From NCBI GenBank assembly GCA_963638365.1, contig CAVHRK010000058.1:1-23895 (forward strand): 23,895 nucleotides of DNA, given 5' to 3'. Both the position numbers and the translations under genes were made by a program. The first letter of the stretch is position 1. Each line of letters starts with the position of its first letter. This stretch comes from Suilimivivens sp963638365 (GTDB lineage: Bacteria; Bacillota; Clostridia; Lachnospirales; Lachnospiraceae). The notes beneath the pieces are model-generated. The model was not told the DNA's origin and did not search any database. It saw only the letters and a program-made list of their open reading frames with translations. Positions 14,359 to 23,014 of this stretch are shown here, piece after piece.

Positions 14359-16116
14359 ATGGCATTTGATGGAATTACGGTTGCTGCCGTGGCAGCAGAA
14401 TTAAAAAAAGATCTGTTAAACAGCCGGATCTATAAAATTGCACAGCCAGAAACTGATGAGCTGATTATCACCTTAAAGACCACAGACGGAGGTCAGAAGC
14501 GCCTTTTACTTTCTGCGGATGCTTCTCTTCCGCTCCTTTATTTTACCAGCCAGAATAAGCCAAGCCCGATGACTGCGCCAAGCTTTACCATGCTTTTGCG
14601 TAAGCACCTGCAAAACGGCAGGATTACCCAAATTACCCAGCCGGGGTTAGAGCGTATCATCGAGCTGCATGTGGAGCATTACAATGATATGGGCGATCTT
14701 TGTCACAAGCGCCTGATTATCGAGCTGATGGGAAAGCATAGCAACATCATCTTCGTGAATGAAGAGAATAAAATTATCGACAGCATCAAGCATATTTCCG
14801 GTATGGTAAGCTCTGTCCGTGAAGTGCTTCCGGGACGCGATTATTTCATTCCGGAGACCCAGGATAAGGCCGATCCTCTTACTATTACGAAGGAAGCTTT
14901 CTGTGAACGCTTTCTGTCGAAGGCGCTTCCGGCCTACAAAGCAATCTACAGTAACTTCACGGGACTCTCTCCGTTCTTTGCTCAGGAATTGTGTTATGAA
15001 GCAGGTATCGACGGAGATCTTCCCGTCGACTACTTCACAGCTTCCTTGGAAGGACAACATGCACTTGCCAGGTTATATGACGCTTTTGCCGCATCCATGC
15101 AACGCATTCAGGCTGCCGATTTTGCACCGGTTATTGTCTATGAATATGGCAAGCCGGTGGAATTTTCCGCTCTCCCGCTATGCAGTTACCCGAAGGAAGA
15201 ATGCACCTCTTTTTCCTCGATCAGCGAGCTGTTAGAGCATTACTATGCGGAGAAAAATGCTTACACACGGATCCGTCAGCGTTCCGTGGATCTGCGTAAG
15301 ATTGTACAGACCATTTTAGAGCGTGATATCAAGAAATACGATCTGCAGCTTCACCAGATGGAGGATACCGAAAAGAAAGAGAAATACAAGGTTTACGGAG
15401 AGCTGATCAACACCTATGGTTACAACGTTGCCCCCGGAAGCAAATCCCTGGAGGCGTTAAATTATTATACCAACGAAATGATCACGATTCCACTGGATCC
15501 GCAGCTTACACCGATTGAAAACAGCAAGAAATATTTTGATAAATACGGGAAACTGAAACGTACCTACGAAGCACTCTCCCAGCTTACAGTCGAGGTCAAG
15601 GAGGAAATCGATCATCTGGAATCCATCCAGAATGCGCTCGATATTGCGCAGTCCGAAGATGACCTTGCACAGATCAAGGAAGAAATGGTCGAAAGCGGTT
15701 ATGTCCGCCGGAAAGGAAATGCGAAAAAGGCCCGCTTCAAGAGCCATCCGCTTCACTATGTCAATCCGGACGGCTTCCATATTTATGTCGGGAAGAACAA
15801 TTTCCAGAACGAAGAACTGACCTTCCAGTTTGCGACCGGCAATGACTGGTGGTTCCATGCAAAAGGGAGACCCGGCTCCCATGTCATTGTAAAGTGTGAA
15901 GGGCGGGAGCTCACTGATGCCACCTATGAAGATGCGGCAAGGCTTGCTGCCTTTTATTCCAAGGCGAAGGGACAGTCCAAGATTGAAGTCGACTATCTCC
16001 AGAAGAAGAACGTAAAAAAGCCCGGTGGTGCGAAACCAGGCTTTGTTGTATACTATACCAATTATTCGATGTTGATTGATGCGGACATTTCCAGACTGAC
16101 CCTGGTCGAGGAATAA
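14359..16116 (+). CDS. rqcH: Rqc2 homologue RqcH (NFACT family; formerly FbpA/fibronectin-binding)
   Basis: Ribosome quality-control factor that recruits tRNA-Ala to stalled 50S subunits and adds C-terminal alanine tails. The 585 residues have the NFACT-N domain (MAFDGITVAAVAAEL start), a central coiled-coil region (about 300-430) and the NFACT-R domain with FHIYVGKNNFQNEEL and GNDWWFHAKGRPGSHVI. The acidic-arginine dyad, Asp97-Arg98 in Bacillus, appears as Glu98-Arg99 (QPGLERIIEL). It is transcribed alone, divergent from yicC. Older annotations call this family fibronectin-binding, but there is no signal peptide, so a cytoplasmic role fits better. Confidence 0.93.
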   Translation: MAFDGITVAAVAAELKKDLLNSRIYKIAQPETDELIITLKTTDGGQKRLLLSADASLPLLYFTSQNKPSPMTAPSFTMLLRKHLQNGRITQITQPGLERIIELHVEHYNDMGDLCHKRLIIELMGKHSNIIFVNEENKIIDSIKHISGMVSSVREVLPGRDYFIPETQDKADPLTITKEAFCERFLSKALPAYKAIYSNFTGLSPFFAQELCYEAGIDGDLPVDYFTASLEGQHALARLYDAFAASMQRIQAADFAPVIVYEYGKPVEFSALPLCSYPKEECTSFSSISELLEHYYAEKNAYTRIRQRSVDLRKIVQTILERDIKKYDLQLHQMEDTEKKEKYKVYGELINTYGYNVAPGSKSLEALNYYTNEMITIPLDPQLTPIENSKKYFDKYGKLKRTYEALSQLTVEVKEEIDHLESIQNALDIAQSEDDLAQIKEEMVESGYVRRKGNAKKARFKSHPLHYVNPDGFHIYVGKNNFQNEELTFQFATGNDWWFHAKGRPGSHVIVKCEGRELTDATYEDAARLAAFYSKAKGQSKIEVDYLQKKNVKKPGGAKPGFVVYYTNYSMLIDADISRLTLVEE

Positions 16117-16123
16117 ATCAATT

Positions 16124-16155
16124 AAGACACTCACGGAATTATCCGGAGTATTCTT
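16124..16155. terminator. Compact hairpin between convergent genes
   Basis: AAGA (16124-16127), ACTC and CGG pair with CCG, GAGT and TCTT (to 16155) around an AATTAT loop, with one bulged A. It overlaps the stop codon of the flippase gene. The T-runs are short, so it is only a possible bidirectional terminator. Confidence 0.35.
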
Positions 16156-17878
16156 AATCGTCCAGCCAGTAATCCTCATCGTCCGGTGTCGGGAGCGTTG
16201 CTTCCGGCACTTTTTTATTTCTTCTATATTCTTTCTCTTCCGGTTTTAACAGGTGGGTCTTCTTTGCAATCTTAATCAGAAGTGTTCCCTTCGGCAGACT
16301 CTTCATCTCCTCTTCCGTAATGGCTCTCCACCGGATCACCAGCACGAAATATACCACGCAGGCAAGCCCGATCGCCACAGCCAGGCACACCAGATTGATA
16401 GGAAGTAACTGGTAGAGTCCGAAATAGGTTCCGTAAGCCACGGCTCCCATTAAAATGGAGCAAAGGATCGGACGGATAAAGGTACGGTCCACTTCCTGTT
16501 TATATTTCAAATGCTTCCGCACAGAAATCCCATTAAAGATACATAAGAGGAATGCATAAATTACACTCGATCCGGCATAGCAGTATAAGCCCCATTCCGG
16601 AGCAAGATAAATCATGCCAAGCACCATGATCACCGCATGAATAATCAGTGCAAGCAGGGCATTGATGATCGGCGTATTCATCTTACCGATCGACTGTAAA
16701 ACCGCCTGGGTAAGCGTTGACAGGCCATATAACACAATCGTTACGGCAAGCACAGCCAGCATCGCCGCTGAAATATCAAGGGATGCCTTCTGGTGGAAAA
16801 TCACCTGCACACAGGGCCGGCTAAGTACTCCCATTCCCACAGCCGCCGGAATGGAAATAAACATGGTGACCTTGACAGAACGCGATACCTTACTCTTCAC
16901 GCCCTCAAGATCCCCACGTGCAAAGTCACTGGAAATACCGGGGATCAGCGCCGTTGCCATTGCACTTGCCAGTGCAATCGGAATATTGGCCAGCTTCGTT
17001 GCCTTCGCCATTGCACTTAAATCAAAGGACACGGCTGCTTCGGTCTTCTGCTGGATCGTAAGGGAAATCGTCTGATATATCTTCTGATCCAGAAAGGTAT
17101 TGATGTTATAAATGGCTGTACTTAAGATAAACGGTGTCACCACCATAATAATCATCTTGAAAATTTCTTTGCGGGAATCCTCATGAACTGTCTTATCCCG
17201 GTCGATCTGCCGATGGATCATGCCCTTATTCAATGCATACACGCCCATCATAAAAAGCAGTGCAAAAACGACACCTGCCCCCGTACCAATCGTACCTCCG
17301 GCCGCACCAAAAGAAGCCTGCGTGGTTTCACTCTCGCCCTTTACCATCTGGACAAGGAGATACGCCATCAGGACACTGACGCCGGCATTCACAATCTGCT
17401 CTAAGATCTGTGAAACGGATGTCTGTACCATGGATTTGTGCGCCTGGAAATATCCGCGGAATACGCCAAGGATTCCACTAAAGAATATGGTCGGTGCCAG
17501 AATCCGGAGAGGCAGCACCGAGCCTCCGAGATCCACCATGTAGGAGGCAAAGAAAAACACAAATAAGCTGGCAATTCCACCGACTACCAGCACATAAATC
17601 AATGCACACTGAAAAATCCGGTGTGCATTCCGATATTCCCTTTTGGCGAGCTTCTGTGCGATGACCTTCGATACGGCTGACGGAATACTATAGGAAGAAA
17701 TCAGAAGCACGATACTGTATGCCGTATAGGCATTGCTATAGTATCCAAATCCTTCATCTCCGATAATATTCGTTAAAGGTGTGTTATACAAAAGCCCGAT
17801 AATACGGACAATGATTCCGGCTACGGCCAGAATCCCCGCCTGCATAATCAGTCCATCTTTTTTCTTATTATTCGGCAT
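16154..17878 (-). CDS. MurJ/SpoVB-type flippase (polysaccharide biosynthesis protein, MOP superfamily)
   Basis: Multi-spanning membrane protein of 574 residues with about 14 hydrophobic segments, of the YtgP/SpoVB group; these flip lipid-linked cell-wall precursors. Typical features are the early LAVAGIIVRIIGLLYNTPL helix, YYSNAYTAYSIVLLISSYSI, and LGVFRGYFQAHKSMVQTSVS. A charged cytoplasmic tail ends in DDEDYWLDD. The ATG at 17876-17878 has GGGAG ten bases upstream; the longer frame to 18034 crosses the promoter. The length is nearer to YtgP/MurJ (about 544) than SpoVB (about 518), but vegetative lipid II transport and spore cortex roles cannot be separated from sequence alone. It is convergent with rqcH and has its own promoter. 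Confidence 0.85.
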   Translation of the reverse strand: MPNNKKKDGLIMQAGILAVAGIIVRIIGLLYNTPLTNIIGDEGFGYYSNAYTAYSIVLLISSYSIPSAVSKVIAQKLAKREYRNAHRIFQCALIYVLVVGGIASLFVFFFASYMVDLGGSVLPLRILAPTIFFSGILGVFRGYFQAHKSMVQTSVSQILEQIVNAGVSVLMAYLLVQMVKGESETTQASFGAAGGTIGTGAGVVFALLFMMGVYALNKGMIHRQIDRDKTVHEDSRKEIFKMIIMVVTPFILSTAIYNINTFLDQKIYQTISLTIQQKTEAAVSFDLSAMAKATKLANIPIALASAMATALIPGISSDFARGDLEGVKSKVSRSVKVTMFISIPAAVGMGVLSRPCVQVIFHQKASLDISAAMLAVLAVTIVLYGLSTLTQAVLQSIGKMNTPIINALLALIIHAVIMVLGMIYLAPEWGLYCYAGSSVIYAFLLCIFNGISVRKHLKYKQEVDRTFIRPILCSILMGAVAYGTYFGLYQLLPINLVCLAVAIGLACVVYFVLVIRWRAITEEEMKSLPKGTLLIKIAKKTHLLKPEEKEYRRNKKVPEATLPTPDDEDYWLDD

Positions 17879-17908
17879 TCGTTTAACGCTCCCAAAATTT
17901 ACAAGTTT

Positions 17909-17937
17909 ATTATACGTTTTAGGGGTCAAACCGTCAA
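17909..17937 (-). promoter_or_regulatory. Flippase promoter
   Basis: Minus strand TTGACG (17932-17937), 17 bases, TATAAT (17909-17914), leading to the ATG at 17878. Confidence 0.8.
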
Positions 17938-17972
17938 CCTGTTTTATCGCACAATAGCCTTCATTAACCAGT

Positions 17973-18005
17973 AAAAAGGGAGTGAACATCTCCTGCTCAC
18001 TCCCT
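17973..18005 (-). terminator. Terminator of the bioY-DUF1284 operon
   Basis: AGGGAGTGA (17977-17985) pairs perfectly with TCACTCCCT (17997-18005). Read leftward the stem is followed by TTTTTAC. It separates the bioY operon from the flippase promoter. Confidence 0.85.
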
Positions 18006-18030
18006 GTCCATATCATGTTGTTCTTCCTGA

Positions 18031-18426
18031 TCACTCTTTATGGCAGATACTGCCCCATTCGCAGTCTCCGCAGATTTTTCTGCCATTTCCTGCCTGCAGG
18101 ATTTTAGTTTCCACCAGAGTCTCCAGTTCATGAAATGTGATTCTCTGACCACTTTCCAGACCACAATACGCCAGCACACCGGCATCATAAGCGTTCACCT
18201 TTCCATAGGTCTCACAGTTCCCGTTCTGATTGTGAGGGCAGGCGCCGCAGATGTCATCCGTCTGTGTTACCAGTTCCAGCAAAACCTCTCCGTTATTTTG
18301 AAGAAGTTCTTCTTTCACCTGTGCCATATGCTCGGAAAAGGTGTTGCTGTATCCCTTCCCTTCGAAGAAATAAAGGCACATTCCATGATGCGGCCGGATG
18401 TGGTATAAATTTTCCGTTTCTTTCAT
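18031..18426 (-). CDS. DUF1284 cysteine-rich protein, probable iron-sulfur binding
   Basis: Function unknown. The 131-residue protein opens with HIRPHHGMCLYFFEGKGYS, the DUF1284 hallmark. It has eight cysteines, at 17, 60, 63, 71, 88, 119, 122 and 128, arranged as CGACPHNQNGNC and CGDCEWGSIC clusters that look like metal or iron-sulfur sites. No signal peptide or membrane segment is present. I start it at ATG 18424-18426, one base beyond the bioY stop; an alternative ATG at 18436-18438 overlaps bioY. It shares a transcript with bioY, so it is presumably under the BirA-type operator upstream. A link to biotin or iron-sulfur supply is inference from this context. Confidence 0.85.
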   Translation of the reverse strand: MKETENLYHIRPHHGMCLYFFEGKGYSNTFSEHMAQVKEELLQNNGEVLLELVTQTDDICGACPHNQNGNCETYGKVNAYDAGVLAYCGLESGQRITFHELETLVETKILQAGNGRKICGDCEWGSICHKE

Positions 18427-18427
18427 C

Positions 18428-18979
18428 TTAATTCTCATTCAATTTCAGAATTTTACCAAGTCTCTTGCTTAAGACAAGTGCCAGTGCAATCTTAATCAGA
18501 TCCGGGATGATGAAAGGAATGACACACCAGCCAAGTACGGTTGCAAGTCCTACGGCACCTGAATTTCTGGCATATACCACCATGAACCATACGGTTCCGA
18601 TTGCATAGCATACGATCAGGCCAAGTACCATGGATAAGCCCAGTACCCAGGTCTTCTTTCCAAGCAGGGACTCCATCAGCCACATTAATAATGCGGAGAA
18701 TAAAAATCCAACAATATAACCTCCGGTCTGACCAAGCAGAATTCCGAATCCACCGGAGAAACCGGCAAATACTGGAATGCCGACTGCACCAAGCAGAATA
18801 TAAATCAGTACAGAAAGACTTCCTCTCTTACCACCCAGTACGCCTACTGCAAGAAATACAGCAAATGTCTGAAGGGTAAAAGGAACTGTTGTCGGAATGG
18901 AAATCCAGGAACAGATCGCAATCAGTACTGCAAATACAGCAATGTAAACCATGTCAAGTGTTTTAAATTTGTTTTTCAT
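18428..18979 (-). CDS. bioY: Biotin transporter BioY
   Basis: Substrate-binding S component of an ECF-type biotin uptake system, located in the membrane. The 183 residues have about six hydrophobic segments and the BioY motifs: WISIPTTVPFTLQTFAVFLA (25-44), then LGGKRGSLSVLIYILLGAVG and FGILLGQTGGYIVGF. No EcfA or EcfT genes are adjacent, so it would use a shared energising module or work alone. The ATG at 18977-18979 is preceded by a modest GGAAAGG site. Promoter and BirA-like operator lie directly upstream, and the DUF1284 gene follows almost without a gap. Confidence 0.93.
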   Translation of the reverse strand: MKNKFKTLDMVYIAVFAVLIAICSWISIPTTVPFTLQTFAVFLAVGVLGGKRGSLSVLIYILLGAVGIPVFAGFSGGFGILLGQTGGYIVGFLFSALLMWLMESLLGKKTWVLGLSMVLGLIVCYAIGTVWFMVVYARNSGAVGLATVLGWCVIPFIIPDLIKIALALVLSKRLGKILKLNEN

Positions 18980-19021
18980 CTTATAAAACCATACCTTTCC
19001 GGCTATTCTTTAGCCTTTGTC

Positions 19022-19050
19022 AGAATAGCATGGCAAAAGATGATTGTCAA
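19022..19050 (-). promoter_or_regulatory. bioY promoter
   Basis: Minus strand TTGACA (19045-19050), 17 bases, TATTCT (19022-19027). The -35 lies inside the BirA-like operator. The first transcribed bases form a small hairpin, GGCTA (19001-19005) with TAGCC (19011-19015). Confidence 0.8.
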
Positions 19051-19076
19051 CCTGTTTTTATTTATCGGTTTACGTT
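19043..19076. promoter_or_regulatory. BirA-type biotin operator
   Basis: ATTGTCAACC (19043-19052), a 14-base spacer, then GGTTTACGTT (19067-19076). The first half matches the Gram-positive BirA half-site (WTTGTMAACC) fully and the second half matches GGTTTAC. It covers the -35 of bioY, so biotin-loaded BirA would repress bioY and the DUF1284 gene. Confidence 0.72.
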
Positions 19077-19090
19077 CATTCAAGGAATAT

Positions 19091-19879
19091 CTACTTCGTT
19101 GCATAAAGAGGATTTGCTTTTCGTGTTTTATTTCCATAATGCTTTATCAGCTTTTCAAACGCTCCCTGCACCTCTTCCGGAATAGTCACATGTGCAATAA
19201 ACCCTTTTCCCAATGGTCCATATCCCCCGGGACAATCCATAAGCCTTGGGATTTCGCCCATTAGAAGCTGCACATATCTGTCTATACTCCACATTCCATG
19301 AATGGGATTCTGATAAACCAGTTTCTCTCCCTCAGCAATTACCCTGGCCTGATAGGAAGCATAATTCATAATTGTCAGATGATCCGGCTTATATTTCCGC
19401 AATCCTGCGTCCATCCGGCACTGCATGGCTGCATCCTGACACAGAATAATACTCTTGCATTCCGGCATTACACTTTGCAGCAGATCTAACAGATAAGTAA
19501 TATTGTTTCCACAGTTGGTCGATTTTGTTTCCAATGCATCTACCGATAAGTGATAGCATACATCCAGATATTTTGCAAATACTTCTGCCTCTGCTAATCC
19601 TTCGGTGAAAATCTGCGGGTATTCCTCATGCACCTTTCGCCGCAATGTTTCTGTCGTGTGTCCTTCCCCTCCGACAATCAGATACTTTTGAGCAATATGG
19701 TTCTGTATCGCTTCTGCAAGCACATCTCCACCCGCTATAATACTTCCTCCAAATAAAACCATCACATCTGCCTGAGCGATATGATATTTTTCCATCAGGC
19801 AGGGCTCCGTTAAGTCCTTCACATCTCTTTTTCCTAAAAATTGTCCAAGTACATTAATGGCATCTGCTATTGCTTCCAT
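19091..19879 (-). CDS. ydcF: YdcF family protein (DUF218, SAM-binding)
   Basis: Similar throughout to E. coli YdcF, a cytoplasmic S-adenosylmethionine-binding protein of unknown reaction. Matching landmarks in the 262 residues are the DAINVLGQFL opening (6-15), VLFGGSIIAGG (41-51), LIVGGEGHTTETL (67-79), STNCGNN (120-126), ILCQDAAMQCR (145-155) and the late GMWSIDRYVQLLMGEIPRL and GGYGPLGKGFIAHV. There is no signal peptide or membrane anchor, unlike SanA/ElyC relatives. I prefer the ATG at 19877-19879, with GGAGA about six bases upstream; a GTG at 19889-19891 is the alternative. It begins within 14 bases of the lacZ stop and must share its transcript. No terminator follows before the bioY operator. 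Confidence 0.85.
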   Translation of the reverse strand: MEAIADAINVLGQFLGKRDVKDLTEPCLMEKYHIAQADVMVLFGGSIIAGGDVLAEAIQNHIAQKYLIVGGEGHTTETLRRKVHEEYPQIFTEGLAEAEVFAKYLDVCYHLSVDALETKSTNCGNNITYLLDLLQSVMPECKSIILCQDAAMQCRMDAGLRKYKPDHLTIMNYASYQARVIAEGEKLVYQNPIHGMWSIDRYVQLLMGEIPRLMDCPGGYGPLGKGFIAHVTIPEEVQGAFEKLIKHYGNKTRKANPLYATK

Positions 19880-19893
19880 ATGTTTCTCCACAG

Positions 19894-22800
19894 CTATATA
19901 TTTTCCTGAAATAAAAGCTTCACCTCAAATTCAAAATACTCCGGATTGAATCGGTATTTCTCCAGAAGCTCTGGTCCACAGCTATTTGAGCCAATTCCAT
20001 TCTGTGCATAATCCATACACAGCACTGTACTTCCACAGGGAATCAATTCATAATTATGCGCCTTTTGCGTCAGCTCTTCCTGCGTATATTCTGAAACATT
20101 AAAAGAAAACCGATCTTTTCCAATTACATAAAGTGTAATATCTGGGTTTTTTACCGCAACATAATCACAATCATAATGACTTCCATTTTCCTGCGGTCTT
20201 AAATAATCTTCATGCATTTCCTTCACATCAGATATCCATGTACCATGTGCGCCTGCATGATGTTTATCGATATAGCTTTCTTCCGGTCCGATTCCAAAAT
20301 ACTCTGCTTTTTGAAACGAAGAAGGCAGAAACATACGAATTCCAAATCTCGGAAGCATAGGATATTCCATATCTTTATGCACTTCACAGTTAACCCGGAT
20401 AGCTCCATCAGGTGCAATCTTCCATTGCGTTTTCATTTTAAGCACCGGCTGCAAAACGGCTGTCGTGACCGCCATAAGGCATTGAATTGTCACGCCGGTA
20501 GATGTCATCTGATAAGAAGTCTCATAAACTCTTGTATAACTCTTATCATAGCGGGCACGATACCATTCCAGCTTTAACTTGCGGTCATTGTCCGTGGGTG
20601 CTCTCCAGATATTGATTTCCATAGGCTTTGTCAGAATCGCTTTCTGATTTAATTCCAGTGCATCGAACATACCTGTCAATTTGTTAAATTTATAGCAAAA
20701 TGCTTCTCCCCGAATCAGAAGATAACGATCCATGCTTTCTGTCACCTTCATCATCCCCGTGATCTGTTTTGCAGCCTTCTGTAACTTTACACATTTCTGA
20801 ACCCGGTCATCTTTGCTCTTTAACGGAATTTCATCAAATCCCAATTCTTCATCCCTGTTCTGTAACGAACCCGGATGCAACAAATGATAAGTAAGTTTTA
20901 AATACGCTCTTCCTTTTCCCAATTCAAAGGCCGGAAGTATGATTTCCCCTTCCTGTCCAGGTGAAATTTCCTCTTCCAAATCAATTCTTCCTGATGTAAT
21001 AACGATTCCATCCAGCATTACCTCATAGGTCAGATACAGATAGTTTTTCAGATCAACATAATTCATATAATTATGCAGAATCATTTTACCACTTTTCTGC
21101 TCATAAGACATCACTCTTGCTGGTCGATATACATTTTTGTATTCCTTCAACCCCGTATGCGGTGTCCTATCCGGATACACCAATCCATCCATACAGAAAT
21201 TACCATCATGGATCTCTTCTCCATGATCCCCACCATAATAATAAATTGCTTTCCCATTCTCAGCAATTCCTTTATAAATGGCATGATCACACCACTCCCA
21301 GACAAATCCCCCACACATCAGATCATTCTTCTGTATCATCTGGAAATAATCTTCCAGATCACCGGGGCCATTTCCCATGGCATGACAATGCTCTACAAGC
21401 AGAAACGGTTTAACCGGATCATTCGCTATATAATCCTCAATCTCCTCCAATGCCGGATACATTCTGCTTACCACATCAATATTGGAATAATCATATTCCT
21501 TATCCGATCTTTGATAAAATGCACTCTCATAAATGGTCAGTCTGCTATCATCATACTTTTTAATCCACTTAAGCACTTCCTCAAAGGTACATCCATAGCC
21601 ACACTCATTTCCAGCAGACCAGATAATAATACATGGTCTGTTCTTATCACGATACATGCCAACCTTCGCACGATCCAGTGAGGCCGGAATCCAATCCGGA
21701 TTATCTGCAAGACGCCTATTCCAGTTTTCCGCTACGTTTTCCCATGAATTGTCCTGTAAAAACTGTGTCTGTGTACCATGACTTTCGTTATCCATTTCTT
21801 CTACTACAAAAAATCCATATTCATCGCAGAGCTGATAAAACCATGGAGAATTCGGATAATGACTGCTTCGGATCGCATTAAAATTATGCTGCTTCATCAT
21901 GGTCATGTCCTTGACAGCCTGCTCCATACTAATTGTCGGACCGGTAACCGGATCCGAATCGTGTCGGTTAACTCCCTTAAGCTTTATCTTCTTGCCATTG
22001 ACATATACCACATTATTTTCTACCGAAATCACCCGTATACCAACCCGGTCTGTAATTACTTCCTGTTCCGTTTTGAAAAGTATACGGTATAAATACGGCG
22101 TTTCCGAATTCCACAATATGGGATTTTCTATTCCAAGTACCAGATGGTAAGTATAAAACTCATCTTCTGAAAGCGGTTCAAAGGTTCCCTCTGAAACAGG
22201 CCGGTTTTCTTCATCATATAACTGAACCTGCGTATGTCCAACTACATTTTCCCCCTGAAAATTCGCCCTGATTTCAATTTGTGCCGTACCATCCACATGA
22301 ATACTGCTTCTTATAAAATAATCTGTCAAACGCTCTTCCGGTCGTTTCAAAAGATAGACATCTCGAAAAATGCCCGACATACGAAACTTATCCTGATCTT
22401 CCAGATAAGTGCCATCACACCATTTTAAGACCAGAACCGCCAGTTTGTTCTTCCCTTCCCGTATCTGGTCCGTCACATCAAATTCCGCAGTCGCATGGGA
22501 ATCCTGACTATAACCTATATAAACCCCATTCAGCCAGACATAAAAACAGGAATCCACTCCTTCAAAGTTTAAAAATGCTTTTGGCGCTGCTGCCTCCTGA
22601 TCATAGTTAAATTCATACACATACGCTCCGCAGGGGTTTTCAAGCGGAACAAACGGTGGATCCAGCGGAATCGGGTAACGGACATTCGTGTACTGATGGG
22701 TATCATATCCCTGGCACTGCCATACTCCGGGTACAGAGACCGTATCATAACCTGCTAATTCAACATTCTCTTCATAAAATTTTTCCTGCAAATCATAAAT

Positions 22801-22974
22801 GCTGGCGTAATACCGGAACTTCCAGTTTCCATTTAACAGAAACAACCGGTCGGATTTTTCACGATCATGAACCAGATCTCCCATATCAGCCGATGCCGGT
22901 ACATAATACGCCCGGCTTGGCATCGTATTTTCATGTAATACATGCAGATCCTCATAGTGTTTTGGTATAATCAT
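19894..22974 (-). CDS. lacZ: Beta-galactosidase, glycoside hydrolase family 2 (LacZ type)
   Basis: Retaining beta-galactosidase of 1026 residues, very close in length to E. coli LacZ. Domain order is the LacZ one: jelly roll (about 40-210), immunoglobulin-like domain, TIM barrel (about 320-620), a second Ig-like domain and the C-terminal beta-galactosidase small chain. The acid/base is Glu457 in WSAGNECGYG and the nucleophile Glu528 in LLVEHCHAMGN. Other conserved stretches are NRHDSDPVTG (336-345), RSSHYPNSPW (369-378) and DNESHG (395-400). There is no signal peptide, so it is cytoplasmic; no sugar permease is in the window. GGGAG lies seven bases before the ATG. It lies between an AraC-type regulator and ydcF. 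The natural substrate could be lactose or a host or plant galactoside. Confidence 0.95.
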   Translation of the reverse strand: MIIPKHYEDLHVLHENTMPSRAYYVPASADMGDLVHDREKSDRLFLLNGNWKFRYYASIYDLQEKFYEENVELAGYDTVSVPGVWQCQGYDTHQYTNVRYPIPLDPPFVPLENPCGAYVYEFNYDQEAAAPKAFLNFEGVDSCFYVWLNGVYIGYSQDSHATAEFDVTDQIREGKNKLAVLVLKWCDGTYLEDQDKFRMSGIFRDVYLLKRPEERLTDYFIRSSIHVDGTAQIEIRANFQGENVVGHTQVQLYDEENRPVSEGTFEPLSEDEFYTYHLVLGIENPILWNSETPYLYRILFKTEQEVITDRVGIRVISVENNVVYVNGKKIKLKGVNRHDSDPVTGPTISMEQAVKDMTMMKQHNFNAIRSSHYPNSPWFYQLCDEYGFFVVEEMDNESHGTQTQFLQDNSWENVAENWNRRLADNPDWIPASLDRAKVGMYRDKNRPCIIIWSAGNECGYGCTFEEVLKWIKKYDDSRLTIYESAFYQRSDKEYDYSNIDVVSRMYPALEEIEDYIANDPVKPFLLVEHCHAMGNGPGDLEDYFQMIQKNDLMCGGFVWEWCDHAIYKGIAENGKAIYYYGGDHGEEIHDGNFCMDGLVYPDRTPHTGLKEYKNVYRPARVMSYEQKSGKMILHNYMNYVDLKNYLYLTYEVMLDGIVITSGRIDLEEEISPGQEGEIILPAFELGKGRAYLKLTYHLLHPGSLQNRDEELGFDEIPLKSKDDRVQKCVKLQKAAKQITGMMKVTESMDRYLLIRGEAFCYKFNKLTGMFDALELNQKAILTKPMEINIWRAPTDNDRKLKLEWYRARYDKSYTRVYETSYQMTSTGVTIQCLMAVTTAVLQPVLKMKTQWKIAPDGAIRVNCEVHKDMEYPMLPRFGIRMFLPSSFQKAEYFGIGPEESYIDKHHAGAHGTWISDVKEMHEDYLRPQENGSHYDCDYVAVKNPDITLYVIGKDRFSFNVSEYTQEELTQKAHNYELIPCGSTVLCMDYAQNGIGSNSCGPELLEKYRFNPEYFEFEVKLLFQENI

Positions 22975-22991
22975 TTTTTTCTCCCTTAAAA

Positions 22992-23014
22992 GTTTTTCGT
23001 TTACATTCAGTATA
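22992..23014 (-). promoter_or_regulatory. Candidate lacZ promoter with cre-like sequence
   Basis: A -10 TATACT (23009-23014, minus strand) has no good -35 at the right distance, as expected of an activator-dependent promoter. Just downstream, TGTAAACGAAAAAC (22992-23005 in reverse) matches the left half of a CcpA cre box (TGWAANCG) but not the right half. Confidence 0.4.

Noticed and set aside
14359..16116. Fibronectin-binding surface protein
   Set aside because: The traditional family label does not fit: no secretion signal, and the domains are those of the ribosome rescue factor RqcH.
15457..16179. 240-residue ORF on the minus strand opposite rqcH
   Set aside because: It lies antisense to the conserved NFACT-R domain and shows no recognisable domain; a shadow frame.
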